From an uncultured Sutterella sp. (GTDB lineage Bacteria > Pseudomonadota > Gammaproteobacteria > Burkholderiales > Burkholderiaceae_F): a DNA stretch of 64,000 nucleotides. Below are positions 25,048 to 33,527 of this stretch, one piece after another. Location of the stretch: positions 1 through 64,000 of the forward strand of contig CALEAW010000069.1 of the NCBI GenBank assembly GCA_937943605.1, written 5' to 3'. The position numbers were made by a program, and so were the translations under genes. The notes under the pieces were generated by a model that had not been told where the DNA came from, ran no database searches, and was given only the letters and a program-made list of their open reading frames with translations. The first letter of the stretch is position 1, and the number at the start of each line of letters is the position of its first letter.

Positions 25048-27423
25048 GTGACTCAAACTAAACGAAAAACACCTCCAGCACGTAAGCCAACGCGTAAAAG
25101 TTCAAAAGCCGCGTCCTTTTTTAAGTGGTTTCTAGGTATCTGTTTGGCTGGCGTTGCTTCTGGTATTCTGCTATCCGTCTTTGTTTTTGCTTTCATCTAT
25201 CGTCAACTACCTCCCATTGACACTGTTGCCGACTATCGCCCCTGCGTTCCTTTACGCGTATGGAGTGCTGACGGCAAACTTATTGGTGAATTTGGCGAAG
25301 AACGTCGTGACTTTGTCCGATTAACTGAAATCCCTGCTCATGTTAAACACGCAATCCTTGCCGCGGAAGACGATGGCTTCTATGAGCATCCCGGGATCGA
25401 AATTACAGGAATTTTACGTGCTGCGTTCGCGAATCTCGTCACTGGACGGCGTGGGCAAGGAGGCTCTACGATTACACAGCAAGTTGCGCGTAACTTCTTT
25501 TTATCATCCGAACGCACTTATACCCGTAAACTTTACGAAATCGCCATGTCCTTCAAAATCGAGCAAACTTTGACGAAGGACCAGATTTTGGAAATTTACT
25601 TAAACCAAATTTATTTAGGTCAACGTTCTTACGGTTTCCAAAGCGCTGCACGTACCTATTTTGGTCGTTCACTTGACCAAATTTCTGTGGGGGAAGCCGC
25701 TACATTAGCTGGTCTCCCTGTAGCACCCTCCGCCTATAACCCCATCGTGAATCCAACGCGAGCAACCATGCGCAAAAACTATGTACTACGCCGCATGTTT
25801 GACTTGGGTTATATCGACGAACTCACTTATGAGACCGAAAAGGCTCAACCCATGGAAACTCGTCGTGTGACCACGCAGCAGGAAATGGTTGCCGCCAATA
25901 TGAGTGAAGAATCGATTACCGCAAAATATGCGGCAGAGCTCGCCCGTATGTTGGTCTATGACATTTTCAAAGAAGAAACCTATTCTCGTGGTATCAACGT
26001 TTACACCACGATCGATATGACAGCTCAAAAAACCGCCGTCGATGCCGTGCGTCGTCAGTTGATTTCCTACGATCGTAAATATGGTTATCGTGGCCCAGAA
26101 GGTTATATCGACTTAAGCGACGTATCCAAACGTCCGTCCACCATCCGACAGGCTTTAGAAAAAACGACCACATCTCCCTTTATGTTGCCTGCAATCGTCA
26201 TTGAGGCAACCCCCAAGGGTATTACCGCTGCCATATCTGCCAATGAAACTATAACCCTTGATGCGAACAGCCTAAAATTTGCTCGTCGTCATCTTGGTAA
26301 AGTCTCGAAAGCCTATATCGACAAAGCACTCAAGCCTGGTGCCGTCATTCGTGTGATGCGCTCTGCAAATGGCAAACAATGGACATTAGCCCAAGTACCT
26401 CGCGTCGAAGCAGCGTTTGTCGCTGGCGACTTTAATACAGGTGCAGTACGCGCATTAGTGGGTGGGTTTGACTTTAACCTAAACATGTTCAACCACGTCA
26501 CACAAGCTTGGCGTCAGCCTGGCTCGTCATTTAAACCCTTTATCTATTCAGCTGCTTTAGATAAAGGCTTTACACCAGCTACTATCATCAACGATGCGCC
26601 AATCAGTATTGATCCCAAGCTTACAGGTAATAAGATTTGGGAGCCTAAAAACTATGAAGGTCGTTTTGATGGCCCTATGCCATTGCGTCGTGGGTTGGAA
26701 AAGTCCAAGAATTTGATTTCTATTCGTATCATGCAGGCCATTACCCCTGAATATGCGCAGGAATTCGTTCGTAAGTTTGGCTTCCCACCTGAAAAGCAAC
26801 CAGCTAACCTTCCGATGGCATTAGGTGCAGGTAGCGTCACGCCTTGGCAAATGTTAGGTGGATACACAGTCTTTGCCAATGGTGGCTATCGAGTACAACC
26901 TTACTTGATTGAACGTGTCACCGATGTCGATGGTCGAACTTTGATGCGTGCCACTAATCGAACCGCAGGGGATGAGTCTATTCGAGCTATTGATGATCGC
27001 AATGCCTACATTATGCATAGTTTGCTACATGGTGTAGCAACACATGGCACTGCAGCTCGTGCCACAAAAATGCTCGGCCGAACTGATATCGGCGGCAAAA
27101 CAGGAACCACCAACGATAGTCACGACGCTTGGTTCTGTGGCTATGCTGGTAACTTAGTTGCCGTGACCTGGATGGGATACGATACTCCGAAGCCGCTCGG
27201 CTCACGTGAAACCGGAGGCGGTCTTGCCTTACCAATTTGGATTGACTTTATGAAGGCAACACTTAAAGACACACCCAATTACATGCGTCAAATGCCAGAG
27301 AGCGTCGTAGAATCCAACGGAGAATATTTTTATCGCGACCCCATTCACGGTGCCGATTTCTCTGACCTCATGAGTTCAAGTGAAAATAGTACCTCCGAGC
27401 TCGTGCGAGATCAGATCTTCTAA
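25048..27423 (+). CDS. mrcA: penicillin-binding protein 1A
   Basis: Bifunctional class A PBP (791 residues) that polymerises and cross-links peptidoglycan. A basic cytoplasmic tail and one membrane helix (~26-50) precede the GT51 domain with catalytic Glu107 (LAAEDDGFYEHPG) and GGSTITQQ. An OB-like insertion follows. The transpeptidase domain has SSFK (Ser493), the SKN motif and KTGTT (Lys684). Starts with GTG at 25048. In Burkholderiales ponA/mrcA lies beside cyaY-lptM-lysA, as here. Followed by a large terminator. Confidence 0.96.
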   Translation: MTQTKRKTPPARKPTRKSSKAASFFKWFLGICLAGVASGILLSVFVFAFIYRQLPPIDTVADYRPCVPLRVWSADGKLIGEFGEERRDFVRLTEIPAHVKHAILAAEDDGFYEHPGIEITGILRAAFANLVTGRRGQGGSTITQQVARNFFLSSERTYTRKLYEIAMSFKIEQTLTKDQILEIYLNQIYLGQRSYGFQSAARTYFGRSLDQISVGEAATLAGLPVAPSAYNPIVNPTRATMRKNYVLRRMFDLGYIDELTYETEKAQPMETRRVTTQQEMVAANMSEESITAKYAAELARMLVYDIFKEETYSRGINVYTTIDMTAQKTAVDAVRRQLISYDRKYGYRGPEGYIDLSDVSKRPSTIRQALEKTTTSPFMLPAIVIEATPKGITAAISANETITLDANSLKFARRHLGKVSKAYIDKALKPGAVIRVMRSANGKQWTLAQVPRVEAAFVAGDFNTGAVRALVGGFDFNLNMFNHVTQAWRQPGSSFKPFIYSAALDKGFTPATIINDAPISIDPKLTGNKIWEPKNYEGRFDGPMPLRRGLEKSKNLISIRIMQAITPEYAQEFVRKFGFPPEKQPANLPMALGAGSVTPWQMLGGYTVFANGGYRVQPYLIERVTDVDGRTLMRATNRTAGDESIRAIDDRNAYIMHSLLHGVATHGTAARATKMLGRTDIGGKTGTTNDSHDAWFCGYAGNLVAVTWMGYDTPKPLGSRETGGGLALPIWIDFMKATLKDTPNYMRQMPESVVESNGEYFYRDPIHGADFSDLMSSSENSTSELVRDQIF

Positions 27424-27440
27424 GGACTCAAAAAGACATG

Positions 27441-27490
27441 GGGAGTGTGACAAAGTTCAGAACATCCTGACTTTTTCAACACTCCCTTTT
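27441..27490 (+). terminator. two-tier terminator after mrcA
   Basis: GGGAGTGT (27441-27448) pairs with ACACTCCC (27479-27486), then T5; the 30-nt loop holds an inner stem-loop (AAGTTCAG against CTGACTT). Confidence 0.8.
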
Positions 27491-27558
27491 TCATGTCCAT
27501 CACAAAGTTAAAAAGAGAATCTAGTACACAAAGAAAGCATCTCCTCTTTTTTCCTTAT

Positions 27559-27578
27559 GGTTATCGTAATCGATAACC
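27559..27578. repeat. perfect 8-bp inverted repeat
   Basis: GGTTATCG (27559-27566), TAAT, CGATAACC (27571-27578). Lies 18 bp past the cyaY stop, with no T run on either side. May be a 3' stability hairpin for cyaY or a protein-binding site. Confidence 0.5.
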
Positions 27579-27596
27579 GCTACACTTGCTATTTGA

Positions 27597-27902
27597 TTAA
27601 AGCTCCGCGCCGAGTCGCGTTAATGCATCACGAACAACTTCTTCGAGCGTCAATCCTGAGCGAGAGTCTTTCCATGCACCTTGTTGCAAAGAGAAATGAT
27701 GCCCTCCAAAGCGAGAAGCACACCAAATCTCACGCATAGGGGTCTGAATATTGACGACTACTTGTTCGCCATTTTCAAGCTCAATCGTGAGTACATTACC
27801 GCTACGCATGCAATCAACATCTTCAGAAGCTAGTTCAAGCCATGCCTCTAAAGATTGCATTTCTGCTTCGGCGACGGTTAAAAATTCTGTATCTTTATCC
27901 AT
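27597..27902 (-). CDS. cyaY: iron-sulfur cluster protein CyaY (frataxin)
   Basis: Bacterial frataxin of about 101 residues, an iron-binding regulator of Fe-S cluster assembly. Start ATG 27902 gives MDKDTEFLTVAEAEMQSLEAW, the acidic first helix of the family. Strand motifs VLTIELENGEQVVVNIQTP and REIWCASRFGGHHF are typical (the W near residue 63 is conserved). Upstream in-frame starts run into lptM and were rejected. The start codon is only 16 bp from that of divergent lptM. Confidence 0.93.
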   Translation of the reverse strand: MDKDTEFLTVAEAEMQSLEAWLELASEDVDCMRSGNVLTIELENGEQVVVNIQTPMREIWCASRFGGHHFSLQQGAWKDSRSGLTLEEVVRDALTRLGAEL

Positions 27903-27918
27903 TGTGAAAGGATTTCCT

Positions 27919-28056
27919 ATGTTGAGAACTGCCGTTTTAGTTGGCATTATCACCACACTATGCATCAGCCTAACTGGTTGCGGTCAAAAGGGAGACCTCT
28001 ATATGCCCGATCAGCAAGCACCAGTCTCTATGCAAAATTCTTCTTCTGGACTTTAA
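27919..28056 (+). CDS. lptM: LPS-assembly lipoprotein LptM
   Basis: A 45-residue lipoprotein. Signal peptide MLRTAVLVGIITTLCISLTG with lipobox LTGC, followed by GQKGDLYMP, the diagnostic LptM (YifL) motif (CGQKGPLY in E. coli). LptM assists disulfide maturation of the LptDE lipopolysaccharide translocon. Too short for many gene finders; AAGGA site 7 nt before ATG 27919. Upstream of lysA by 15 bp, the conserved order, and divergent from cyaY. Confidence 0.93.
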   Translation: MLRTAVLVGIITTLCISLTGCGQKGDLYMPDQQAPVSMQNSSSGL

Positions 28057-28071
28057 CACACCTTTTTTCTC

Positions 28072-29367
28072 ATGACCTTCGACACCTCAGCCTGTAGCCG
28101 TCCACATACTTTCTTTCATCGTCAAGGCGTTGAACTATGGTGTGAAAACGTACCCCTCTCTCGCATAGCGCAAGAGGTAGAAAGCACGACATACATATAC
28201 TCCCGTGCGCAAATTGAAACTAACTTCATGGCTTATCAGTCAGCTTTAGCTGATGTTCCTCATCAGGTATGCTATGCCATGAAAGCCAATTCCACTGCGG
28301 GTATTTTGCAGATCTTGGCTAAATTGGGGGCTGGGGTTGACACCGTCAGTGGTGGTGAAATTGCTCGTGCCTTACGAGCAGGATTTGCCCCACACAAAAT
28401 TGTTTATTCAGGAGTAGGCAAAACTCGCAAAGAAATTGCTTATGCTCTGCAACAAGGGATTGGATGTTTTAACGTCGAGAGTGAACCAGAACTCGAACGC
28501 ATCAATGAAATAGCTCAGGCTCTTGGACTTAGAGCCCCCATCTCCATTCGATGCAATCCTGATGTTGACCCTAAAACCCACCCTTACATTTCGACAGGTC
28601 TCAAAAATAATAAGTTTGGCATTCCTATTGCTCACGCGGAAACAATTTACCTTCGTGCCGCCAATATGCCTGGTATTGAAATCAAAGGTATTGACGCACA
28701 CATTGGAAGCCAAATCACTGACATCCAGCCTTATTTAGATTCTGTCACACGTCTTATCGATACGATGGATCGCTTGAAAACACGAGGTCTCGTCTTATCA
28801 CACATTGATATCGGTGGTGGCCTAGGCATTCAATATCGTCCTGAAGATGTCCCTCCGACGCCACAAGCCCTACTACAACCAATAAAAGCGTTACTGAAAG
28901 CTCGTGGATTCGGTGACATTAAACTTCTCGTTGAGCCTGGACGCTCCATCGTAGGAAATGCTGGCGTACTCATGACTCAGGTGCAATACATTAAGTACGG
29001 TGATACACGTAATTTCTGTATTGTCGAAGGCGGAATGAACGACCTAATTCGACCAGCTCTCTATTCAGCCTGGATGGACATCGTCCCAGTCGTAGAACGT
29101 CATGACATAGAGCCATTAGTCATGGATGTCGTAGGACCAGTCTGTGAAAGTTCTGATTTCTTAGGTCGTGCTCGAGAACTGGCGGTGAAAGCCAATGATT
29201 GGTTGGCCGTCTTGGATGCCGGAGCTTATGGTGCCAGTATGGCTTGTCACTACAACAGCCGTGTACTCCCCATGGAAATCCTCGTCGATGGTGATCGAGT
29301 CATTCCTTTGCGAGACCCAGAAACTTACGAACACCTGATTCAGGGTGAACGATTATTAGATCTTTAA
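28072..29367 (+). CDS. lysA: diaminopimelate decarboxylase
   Basis: PLP enzyme (431 residues, alanine-racemase fold) converting meso-diaminopimelate to lysine. The PLP lysine is Lys71 in YAMKANS; HIGSQI and the substrate loop with GPVCESSDF, which supplies the Cys/Glu pair, are present, as is EPGRSIV. Full length and intact, so lysine synthesis is probably retained even though his genes next to murA have been lost. Follows lptM; two terminators follow. Confidence 0.96.
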   Translation: MTFDTSACSRPHTFFHRQGVELWCENVPLSRIAQEVESTTYIYSRAQIETNFMAYQSALADVPHQVCYAMKANSTAGILQILAKLGAGVDTVSGGEIARALRAGFAPHKIVYSGVGKTRKEIAYALQQGIGCFNVESEPELERINEIAQALGLRAPISIRCNPDVDPKTHPYISTGLKNNKFGIPIAHAETIYLRAANMPGIEIKGIDAHIGSQITDIQPYLDSVTRLIDTMDRLKTRGLVLSHIDIGGGLGIQYRPEDVPPTPQALLQPIKALLKARGFGDIKLLVEPGRSIVGNAGVLMTQVQYIKYGDTRNFCIVEGGMNDLIRPALYSAWMDIVPVVERHDIEPLVMDVVGPVCESSDFLGRARELAVKANDWLAVLDAGAYGASMACHYNSRVLPMEILVDGDRVIPLRDPETYEHLIQGERLLDL

Positions 29368-29376
29368 CCCAGTCTC

Positions 29377-29401
29377 GCAAGCCTTTTAAAGGCTTGCTCT
29401 T
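29377..29401 (+). terminator. terminator after lysA
   Basis: GCAAGCCTTT (29377-29386) and AAAGGCTTGC (29388-29397) are perfect complements around one base, then TCTTTA. Terminator with a short U tail. Confidence 0.7.
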
Positions 29402-29429
29402 TATGAGAATTTCAACGTAGAATATATAA

Positions 29430-29468
29430 ACGCCGGATCTCAGTAACTATTGAGATGCGGCGTTTTTT
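29430..29468 (+). terminator. guaC: second terminator, just upstream of guaC
   Basis: A 13-bp stem with one G-G mismatch (29430-29442 with 29451-29463, ACGCCG..CGGCGT at the base), 8-nt loop, then T6. It ends 46 nt before the guaC ATG. It may back up the lysA terminator or act as an attenuator in the guaC leader. Confidence 0.8.
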
Positions 29469-29514
29469 GTGTCTGTTATATGGTCACATCCGCTTCATTT
29501 CCAAGGAGACATTT

Positions 29515-30558
29515 ATGCACCTTGAAAACTCCGTCAAACTTGACTTTAAAGACGTTCTCATTCGCCCAAAACGCTCAACTCTCACGAGCAGAAGTGAAGT
29601 AGACATTACGCGAGAATTCAAATTTTTGCACTCCCCCGTGAAGTACCATGGAATTCCCATTATCGCCGCAAATATGGATACAACAGGCACATTTGAAATG
29701 GCGCGCGCACTAGCCGCCCACCAAATGTCCACCGCGCTTCACAAGCACTATGAACACGATGAATATGTCGACTTCTTTAGTCGGCTAGAAGAGAAATCTT
29801 CGGCTTTTTATTCTCTCGGGATTGGAGATCACGATTGGGAAAAGTTCCAGCAAACCATGACAAAGGCACCTGAAGCAATTCAATACGTTTGTATTGATGT
29901 GGCTAATGGCTATACGGAAGCTTTCGTTGCTTTTGTCAAAAAGGTTAGAGAAACCTATCCAAACCTGGTCATCATGGCTGGGAATGTGGTTACCGGAGAC
30001 ATGACCGAAGAATTGCTTTTGGCAGGGGCTGACATTGTCAAAGTTGGAATCGGACCTGGCTCTGTTTGTACAACCAGAAAGATGACCGGAGTTGGATATC
30101 CACAACTTTCAGCCATTATTGAGTGTGCTGATGCAGCGCATGGATTAGGAGGCCGCATCTGTGCCGACGGTGGTTGTACAGTCCCGGGCGACATAGCTAA
30201 AGCATTTGGCGGTGGAGCAGACTTTGTGATGCTTGGCGGCATGCTAGCAGGTCACAACGAATCCGCAGGTGAAATTGTTGAAACAGAACAGGGCACCTTT
30301 AAGCGCTTCTATGGCATGAGCTCACGTAATGCAATGAACAAATACTCTGGTGGTGTCGCCAAGTACCGAGCAGCCGAAGGGAAAGCAGTTTTAATTCCTG
30401 CGAGAGGACCTGTCGACCAAACCGTTCAAGACATTCTTGGTGGCGTCCGTAGTGCCTGCACCTATGTAGGTGCACGTCGACTGAAAGAGCTGACCATGCG
30501 CACAACCTTTGTCCGTGTGTCCATGCAGTTAAATGAAGTCTTTGGTAAAGCTCCCTAA
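29515..30558 (+). CDS. guaC: GMP reductase
   Basis: NADPH-dependent GMP reductase (347 residues) converting GMP to IMP in purine salvage. TIM barrel of the IMPDH/GMPR family without CBS domains, which separates it from IMP dehydrogenase. The catalytic Cys185 is in GPGSVCTTRKMTGVGYPQ. ATG 29515 has a strong AAGGAG site, so the in-frame start at 29455, inside the terminator, was rejected. Single gene with a terminator in its leader and a large hairpin after it. Confidence 0.95.
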   Translation: MHLENSVKLDFKDVLIRPKRSTLTSRSEVDITREFKFLHSPVKYHGIPIIAANMDTTGTFEMARALAAHQMSTALHKHYEHDEYVDFFSRLEEKSSAFYSLGIGDHDWEKFQQTMTKAPEAIQYVCIDVANGYTEAFVAFVKKVRETYPNLVIMAGNVVTGDMTEELLLAGADIVKVGIGPGSVCTTRKMTGVGYPQLSAIIECADAAHGLGGRICADGGCTVPGDIAKAFGGGADFVMLGGMLAGHNESAGEIVETEQGTFKRFYGMSSRNAMNKYSGGVAKYRAAEGKAVLIPARGPVDQTVQDILGGVRSACTYVGARRLKELTMRTTFVRVSMQLNEVFGKAP

Positions 30559-30571
30559 TATCCAGGATTAA

Positions 30572-30605
30572 GGTGAATCATTCCATCAAAAAGGAATGAT
30601 TCACC
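30572..30605. repeat. 13-bp perfect inverted repeat between guaC and engB
   Basis: GGTGAATCATTCC (30572-30584) and GGAATGATTCACC (30593-30605) around an 8-nt loop ATCAAAAA. Strong hairpin but no T tract on either side. It lies 13 bp past the guaC stop. It could be a Rho-independent-like 3' stabiliser or an operator; a TACAAT at 30609-30614 follows directly. Confidence 0.7.
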
Positions 30606-30646
30606 GAGTACAATGAGACACTCTTTTATTTTTTTTCGAGGTCGCC

Positions 30647-31294
30647 TTGAGTATTTTTGACTCTGCTCGTTTCGTCATTTCAGCAGCTAAATTGTCTGGT
30701 CTCCCTCCCGAAGGAGTACCTGAAATTGCATTTGCAGGTCGCTCCAACGCAGGTAAATCGACAACAATCAATGTCCTTACCCGTAAAACGCGTTTAGCCT
30801 TTGCTAGTAAGACACCTGGACGTACGCAATTGATCAACTTTTTTGCACTTTCTCAAAAGAATGAGCAAGGTAACCGTGATGATATTGGGTATCTCGTGGA
30901 CTTACCAGGCTATGGTTTTGCGAAAGCAAGCGAAGACACTCGTAAAACTTGGTCACAATTAGTCGGTGGATATATTGCGCAACGTCCGACCATGACTGGC
31001 CTTGTTATTGTCATGGATGCTCGTCGTCCATTCATGCCAACGGATGAATGGTTAATAGAATTTATGGCTGGACGTCCAAATGTTAAGATGCACTGGTTAT
31101 TAAATAAAGCAGACCAATTAAAAAACATGGAACGCCGAACCACATTGCGTATGGCTCAAAAACGCGCAGCAGAAATTGGCTCTCATGTCACTGTTCAATT
31201 ATTTTCAGGCATGAAAAAAGAAGGGACTGCTGAATTGGCTTCTGTTTTGGAAAGTTGGCTTGGACTTAATGCTGAGGAAAGACCAAGGGATTAA
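30647..31294 (+). CDS. engB: ribosome-biogenesis GTPase EngB (YsxC/YihA)
   Basis: Essential-type small GTPase (215 residues) for late 50S assembly. G1 GRSNAGKST at 31-39, G2/G3 TPGRTQLINFF and DLPGYGFAKAS, G4 NKAD. Starts with TTG at 30647 (MSIFDSARFV), supported by GAGG seven bases upstream; no ATG fits the N-terminus. Upstream of hemB as in Burkholderia. Confidence 0.95.
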   Translation: MSIFDSARFVISAAKLSGLPPEGVPEIAFAGRSNAGKSTTINVLTRKTRLAFASKTPGRTQLINFFALSQKNEQGNRDDIGYLVDLPGYGFAKASEDTRKTWSQLVGGYIAQRPTMTGLVIVMDARRPFMPTDEWLIEFMAGRPNVKMHWLLNKADQLKNMERRTTLRMAQKRAAEIGSHVTVQLFSGMKKEGTAELASVLESWLGLNAEERPRD

Positions 31295-31362
31295 AGTTAA
31301 GGAACACCCATTGATTACTGACTTCTTTAAACGTCAGCCTTACCTTTTGTAGGAATAAAAAA

Positions 31363-32376
31363 ATGCAGACACTTGGTGCCTATCCGAGCGTACGTATGCG
31401 TCGTATGCGTCACGATGACTTTTCCCGCCGCCTCATGCGAGAAAATGTTGTCACACCGAACGATTTGATTCTTCCTGTTTTTGTAATCGAAGGGACGGGG
31501 CTTCGTGAACCGGTTCCGTCTATGCCTGGCGTTGATCGCTTGAGCATTGACGAGCTTCTCAAAGTAGCAGGTGAATGCGTTGAACTTGGCATTCCAATGC
31601 TCGCACTGTTCCCTCATATTGCAGAAGAACTGAAGACGCCGGATGGTCGTGAAGCAGCCAATCCCAATGGACTCATTCCTCGTGCCGTAAAGGCTTTAAA
31701 GCAAGCCTACCCACAATTAGGCGTCATGTGTGACGTTGCTCTTGACCCCTATACTACCCACGGTCAGGACGGTCTGATTGATGAAGAAGGCTACATACTT
31801 AACGATGAAACCATTGAAGTACTGGTTGAACAAGTCTTAGCGCAAGCTCGAGCCGGAGCTGATGTTGTCGCACCGTCCGATATGATGGATGGTCGTATTG
31901 GCATCATCCGTGATCGTCTAGAAAAAGAAGGCTTAATTCATACACGAATCATGGCCTATTCTGCCAAGTACGCAAGCTCCTATTACGGCCCCTTCCGTGA
32001 TGCAGTAGGTTCCTCTTCCAACTTAGGTAAATCGAACAAAGCTGTCTACCAACAAGATCCAGCTAACGGCGACGAAGCACTTTGGGAAGTAGGCTTAGAT
32101 CTTGCAGAAGGCGCTGATATGGTCATGGTCAAACCTGGTGTCCCATATCTTGATGTCCTTTGGCGTGTTAAACAGGAATTTAAAGCTCCTACCTTCGCTT
32201 ACCACGTTTCCGGCGAATATGCCATGATCAAGTTTGCAGCCCAAGCAGGAGCTATTGACGAGAAGAAAATCACATTTGAAACGATGGTCTGCTTCAAACG
32301 TGCTGGTGCCGATGGCATATTGACATATTGCGCTTTGGATGTTGCACGTTGGATCCGTGAGGGCTACAACTACTAA
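31363..32376 (+). CDS. hemB: porphobilinogen synthase (ALA dehydratase)
   Basis: Condenses two 5-aminolevulinates to porphobilinogen, the second step of haem synthesis after HemA/HemL. TIM-barrel protein of 337 residues with active-site lysines Lys202 (YSAKYAS) and Lys257 (MVKPGVP). The metal site reads CDVALDPYTTHGQDG at 123-137, with Asp where zinc-type enzymes have a Cys triad, so it is probably the magnesium/potassium-dependent kind. Ends at a bidirectional terminator shared with hslR. Confidence 0.96.
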   Translation: MQTLGAYPSVRMRRMRHDDFSRRLMRENVVTPNDLILPVFVIEGTGLREPVPSMPGVDRLSIDELLKVAGECVELGIPMLALFPHIAEELKTPDGREAANPNGLIPRAVKALKQAYPQLGVMCDVALDPYTTHGQDGLIDEEGYILNDETIEVLVEQVLAQARAGADVVAPSDMMDGRIGIIRDRLEKEGLIHTRIMAYSAKYASSYYGPFRDAVGSSSNLGKSNKAVYQQDPANGDEALWEVGLDLAEGADMVMVKPGVPYLDVLWRVKQEFKAPTFAYHVSGEYAMIKFAAQAGAIDEKKITFETMVCFKRAGADGILTYCALDVARWIREGYNY

Positions 32377-32404
32377 AGAGCACTGACTCGTACGTCCTAA
32401 CTAA

Positions 32405-32437
32405 GAAGAGCCTGCTTATCAATAGAGCAGGCTCTTC
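32405..32437. terminator. bidirectional terminator hemB/hslR
   Basis: GAAGAGCCTGCT (32405-32416) pairs perfectly with AGCAGGCTCTTC (32426-32437), 9-nt loop; flanking T runs are short. Confidence 0.78.
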
Positions 32438-32444
32438 TTCATTG

Positions 32445-32831
32445 CTAATTCCATTCTTCCTGAAACTTCCTCAATAGGCGGCCATCACGTTTAGTAGGGC
32501 GACCTTGCGTAATAAACCGTGAGGGCTCGGACGCGAGACGCAACATTTCTTTGCGCTGTTCGCGGGCCTTTAGACTAGTTTCTGTTTCACGATATAACGT
32601 CTGAGCTACCGACGCCGGCCCTCGCGTATTCGACAAACCTTCAACATAAACTACAAATATTTCTTCTCCACGATGAATCTCTAAACAGTCCCCAACTTTG
32701 ACATCGCGAGAGGGTTTTAAACGTTGGCCAGAAAGCAGAACGCGGCCTAATCCTACTTCTTCTTGAGCAATAGAACGCGTCTTGAAAAAACGTGCAGCCC
32801 AAAGCCACTTATCAATGCGCATTGCATCCAT
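32445..32831 (-). CDS. hslR: ribosome-associated heat shock protein Hsp15 (S4 domain)
   Basis: An S4-domain RNA-binding protein of 128 residues. MRIDKWLWAARFFKTRSIAQE begins the S4 fold (quoted up to the second helix), followed by GRVLLSGQRLKPSRDVKVGD and a basic tail. In E. coli Hsp15 rescues stalled 50S-peptidyl-tRNA complexes after heat shock. ATG 32831 with GGGGG upstream is preferred; the frame extends to 32864 through the rplQ terminator. It is the distal neighbour of the ribosomal cluster. Confidence 0.88.
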   Translation of the reverse strand: MDAMRIDKWLWAARFFKTRSIAQEEVGLGRVLLSGQRLKPSRDVKVGDCLEIHRGEEIFVVYVEGLSNTRGPASVAQTLYRETETSLKAREQRKEMLRLASEPSRFITQGRPTKRDGRLLRKFQEEWN

Positions 32832-32849
32832 TACGACCCCCGTAAATAC

Positions 32850-32875
32850 AAAAGGCTCGATCATTTGATCGAGCC
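32850..32875 (-). terminator. terminator of the rplQ transcript
   Basis: GGCTCGATC/GATCGAGCC (32854-32875), perfect 9-bp stem with 4-nt loop and TTTT on the minus-strand side. It ends 19 nt before the hslR ATG, so hslR expression from the ribosomal cluster would need read-through. Confidence 0.82.
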
Positions 32876-32900
32876 CTAAATTTTATATCAAGGAAGAAAA

Positions 32901-33290
32901 TTATTCTTCGGACTTGACTTCTTCAACAGCCGTAGCCTTTTCGGTAAGTTCCATGTAGGCCATCGGAGCGTTATCGCCAACGCGGAAACCCATCTTGAGA
33001 ATACGGGTGTAACCGCCGTTTCGGTTGGCAAAGCGAGGACCAATTTCGTTGAAGAGCTTAACAACAACTTCACGATCGCGGAGACGGTTGAAAGCAAGAC
33101 GCTTATTAGCCGGCGTAGGATCCTTGGCGAGGGTGATCATCGGTTCAACAACGCGACGAAGTTCCTTAGCCTTCGGGAGGGTGGTCTTGATAGCTTCGTG
33201 CTTGATGAGGGAGCACATCATGTTACGAAGCATAGCGAGACGGTGAGCGCTAGTACGGTTAAGCTTGCGGAGACCAAGACGGTGACGCAT
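32901..33290 (-). CDS. rplQ: 50S ribosomal protein L17
   Basis: L17, 129 residues, with the usual MRHRLGLRKLNRTSAHRLAM start and a short acidic C-terminal tail. Last gene of the alpha group. A terminator hairpin after rpoA (33398-33421) and a 237-bp gap suggest partly independent expression; a 12-bp palindrome (TCGCTATAGCGA) lies in that gap. Confidence 0.97.
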   Translation of the reverse strand: MRHRLGLRKLNRTSAHRLAMLRNMMCSLIKHEAIKTTLPKAKELRRVVEPMITLAKDPTPANKRLAFNRLRDREVVVKLFNEIGPRFANRNGGYTRILKMGFRVGDNAPMAYMELTEKATAVEEVKSEE

Positions 33291-33397
33291 TTTATTCTTT
33301 CCTAATAAAGTCTATGAATGAATTTATCGCTATAGCGACTGACCTTTCCCCGAGTCTTCTATCTCTTGAGAATCAAAAGCGGTCGGGTGAAAGAGAA

Positions 33398-33421
33398 GGG
33401 CGCGATCACTAGATCACGCCC
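33398..33421 (-). terminator. terminator between rpoA and rplQ
   Basis: Minus strand: GGGCGTGATC (33421-33412), loop TAGT, GATCGCGCCC (33407-33398), one G-U pair, then TTCTCTTTC. Confidence 0.75.
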
Positions 33422-33527
33422 TATTGCCATAAAGCATGGCGATTATTGCACAGCTCGCAACCATCGTCAAATGAATTCGAAGAAAAATTCTTCAAAAAAA
33501 TTTATCTAACGAGAGACGAGCAAGGCA

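Noticed and set aside
31363..32376. HemB lacking the zinc cysteine triad as a defect
   Set aside because: Asp-containing metal sites are a known magnesium-dependent class; both active-site lysines are present.
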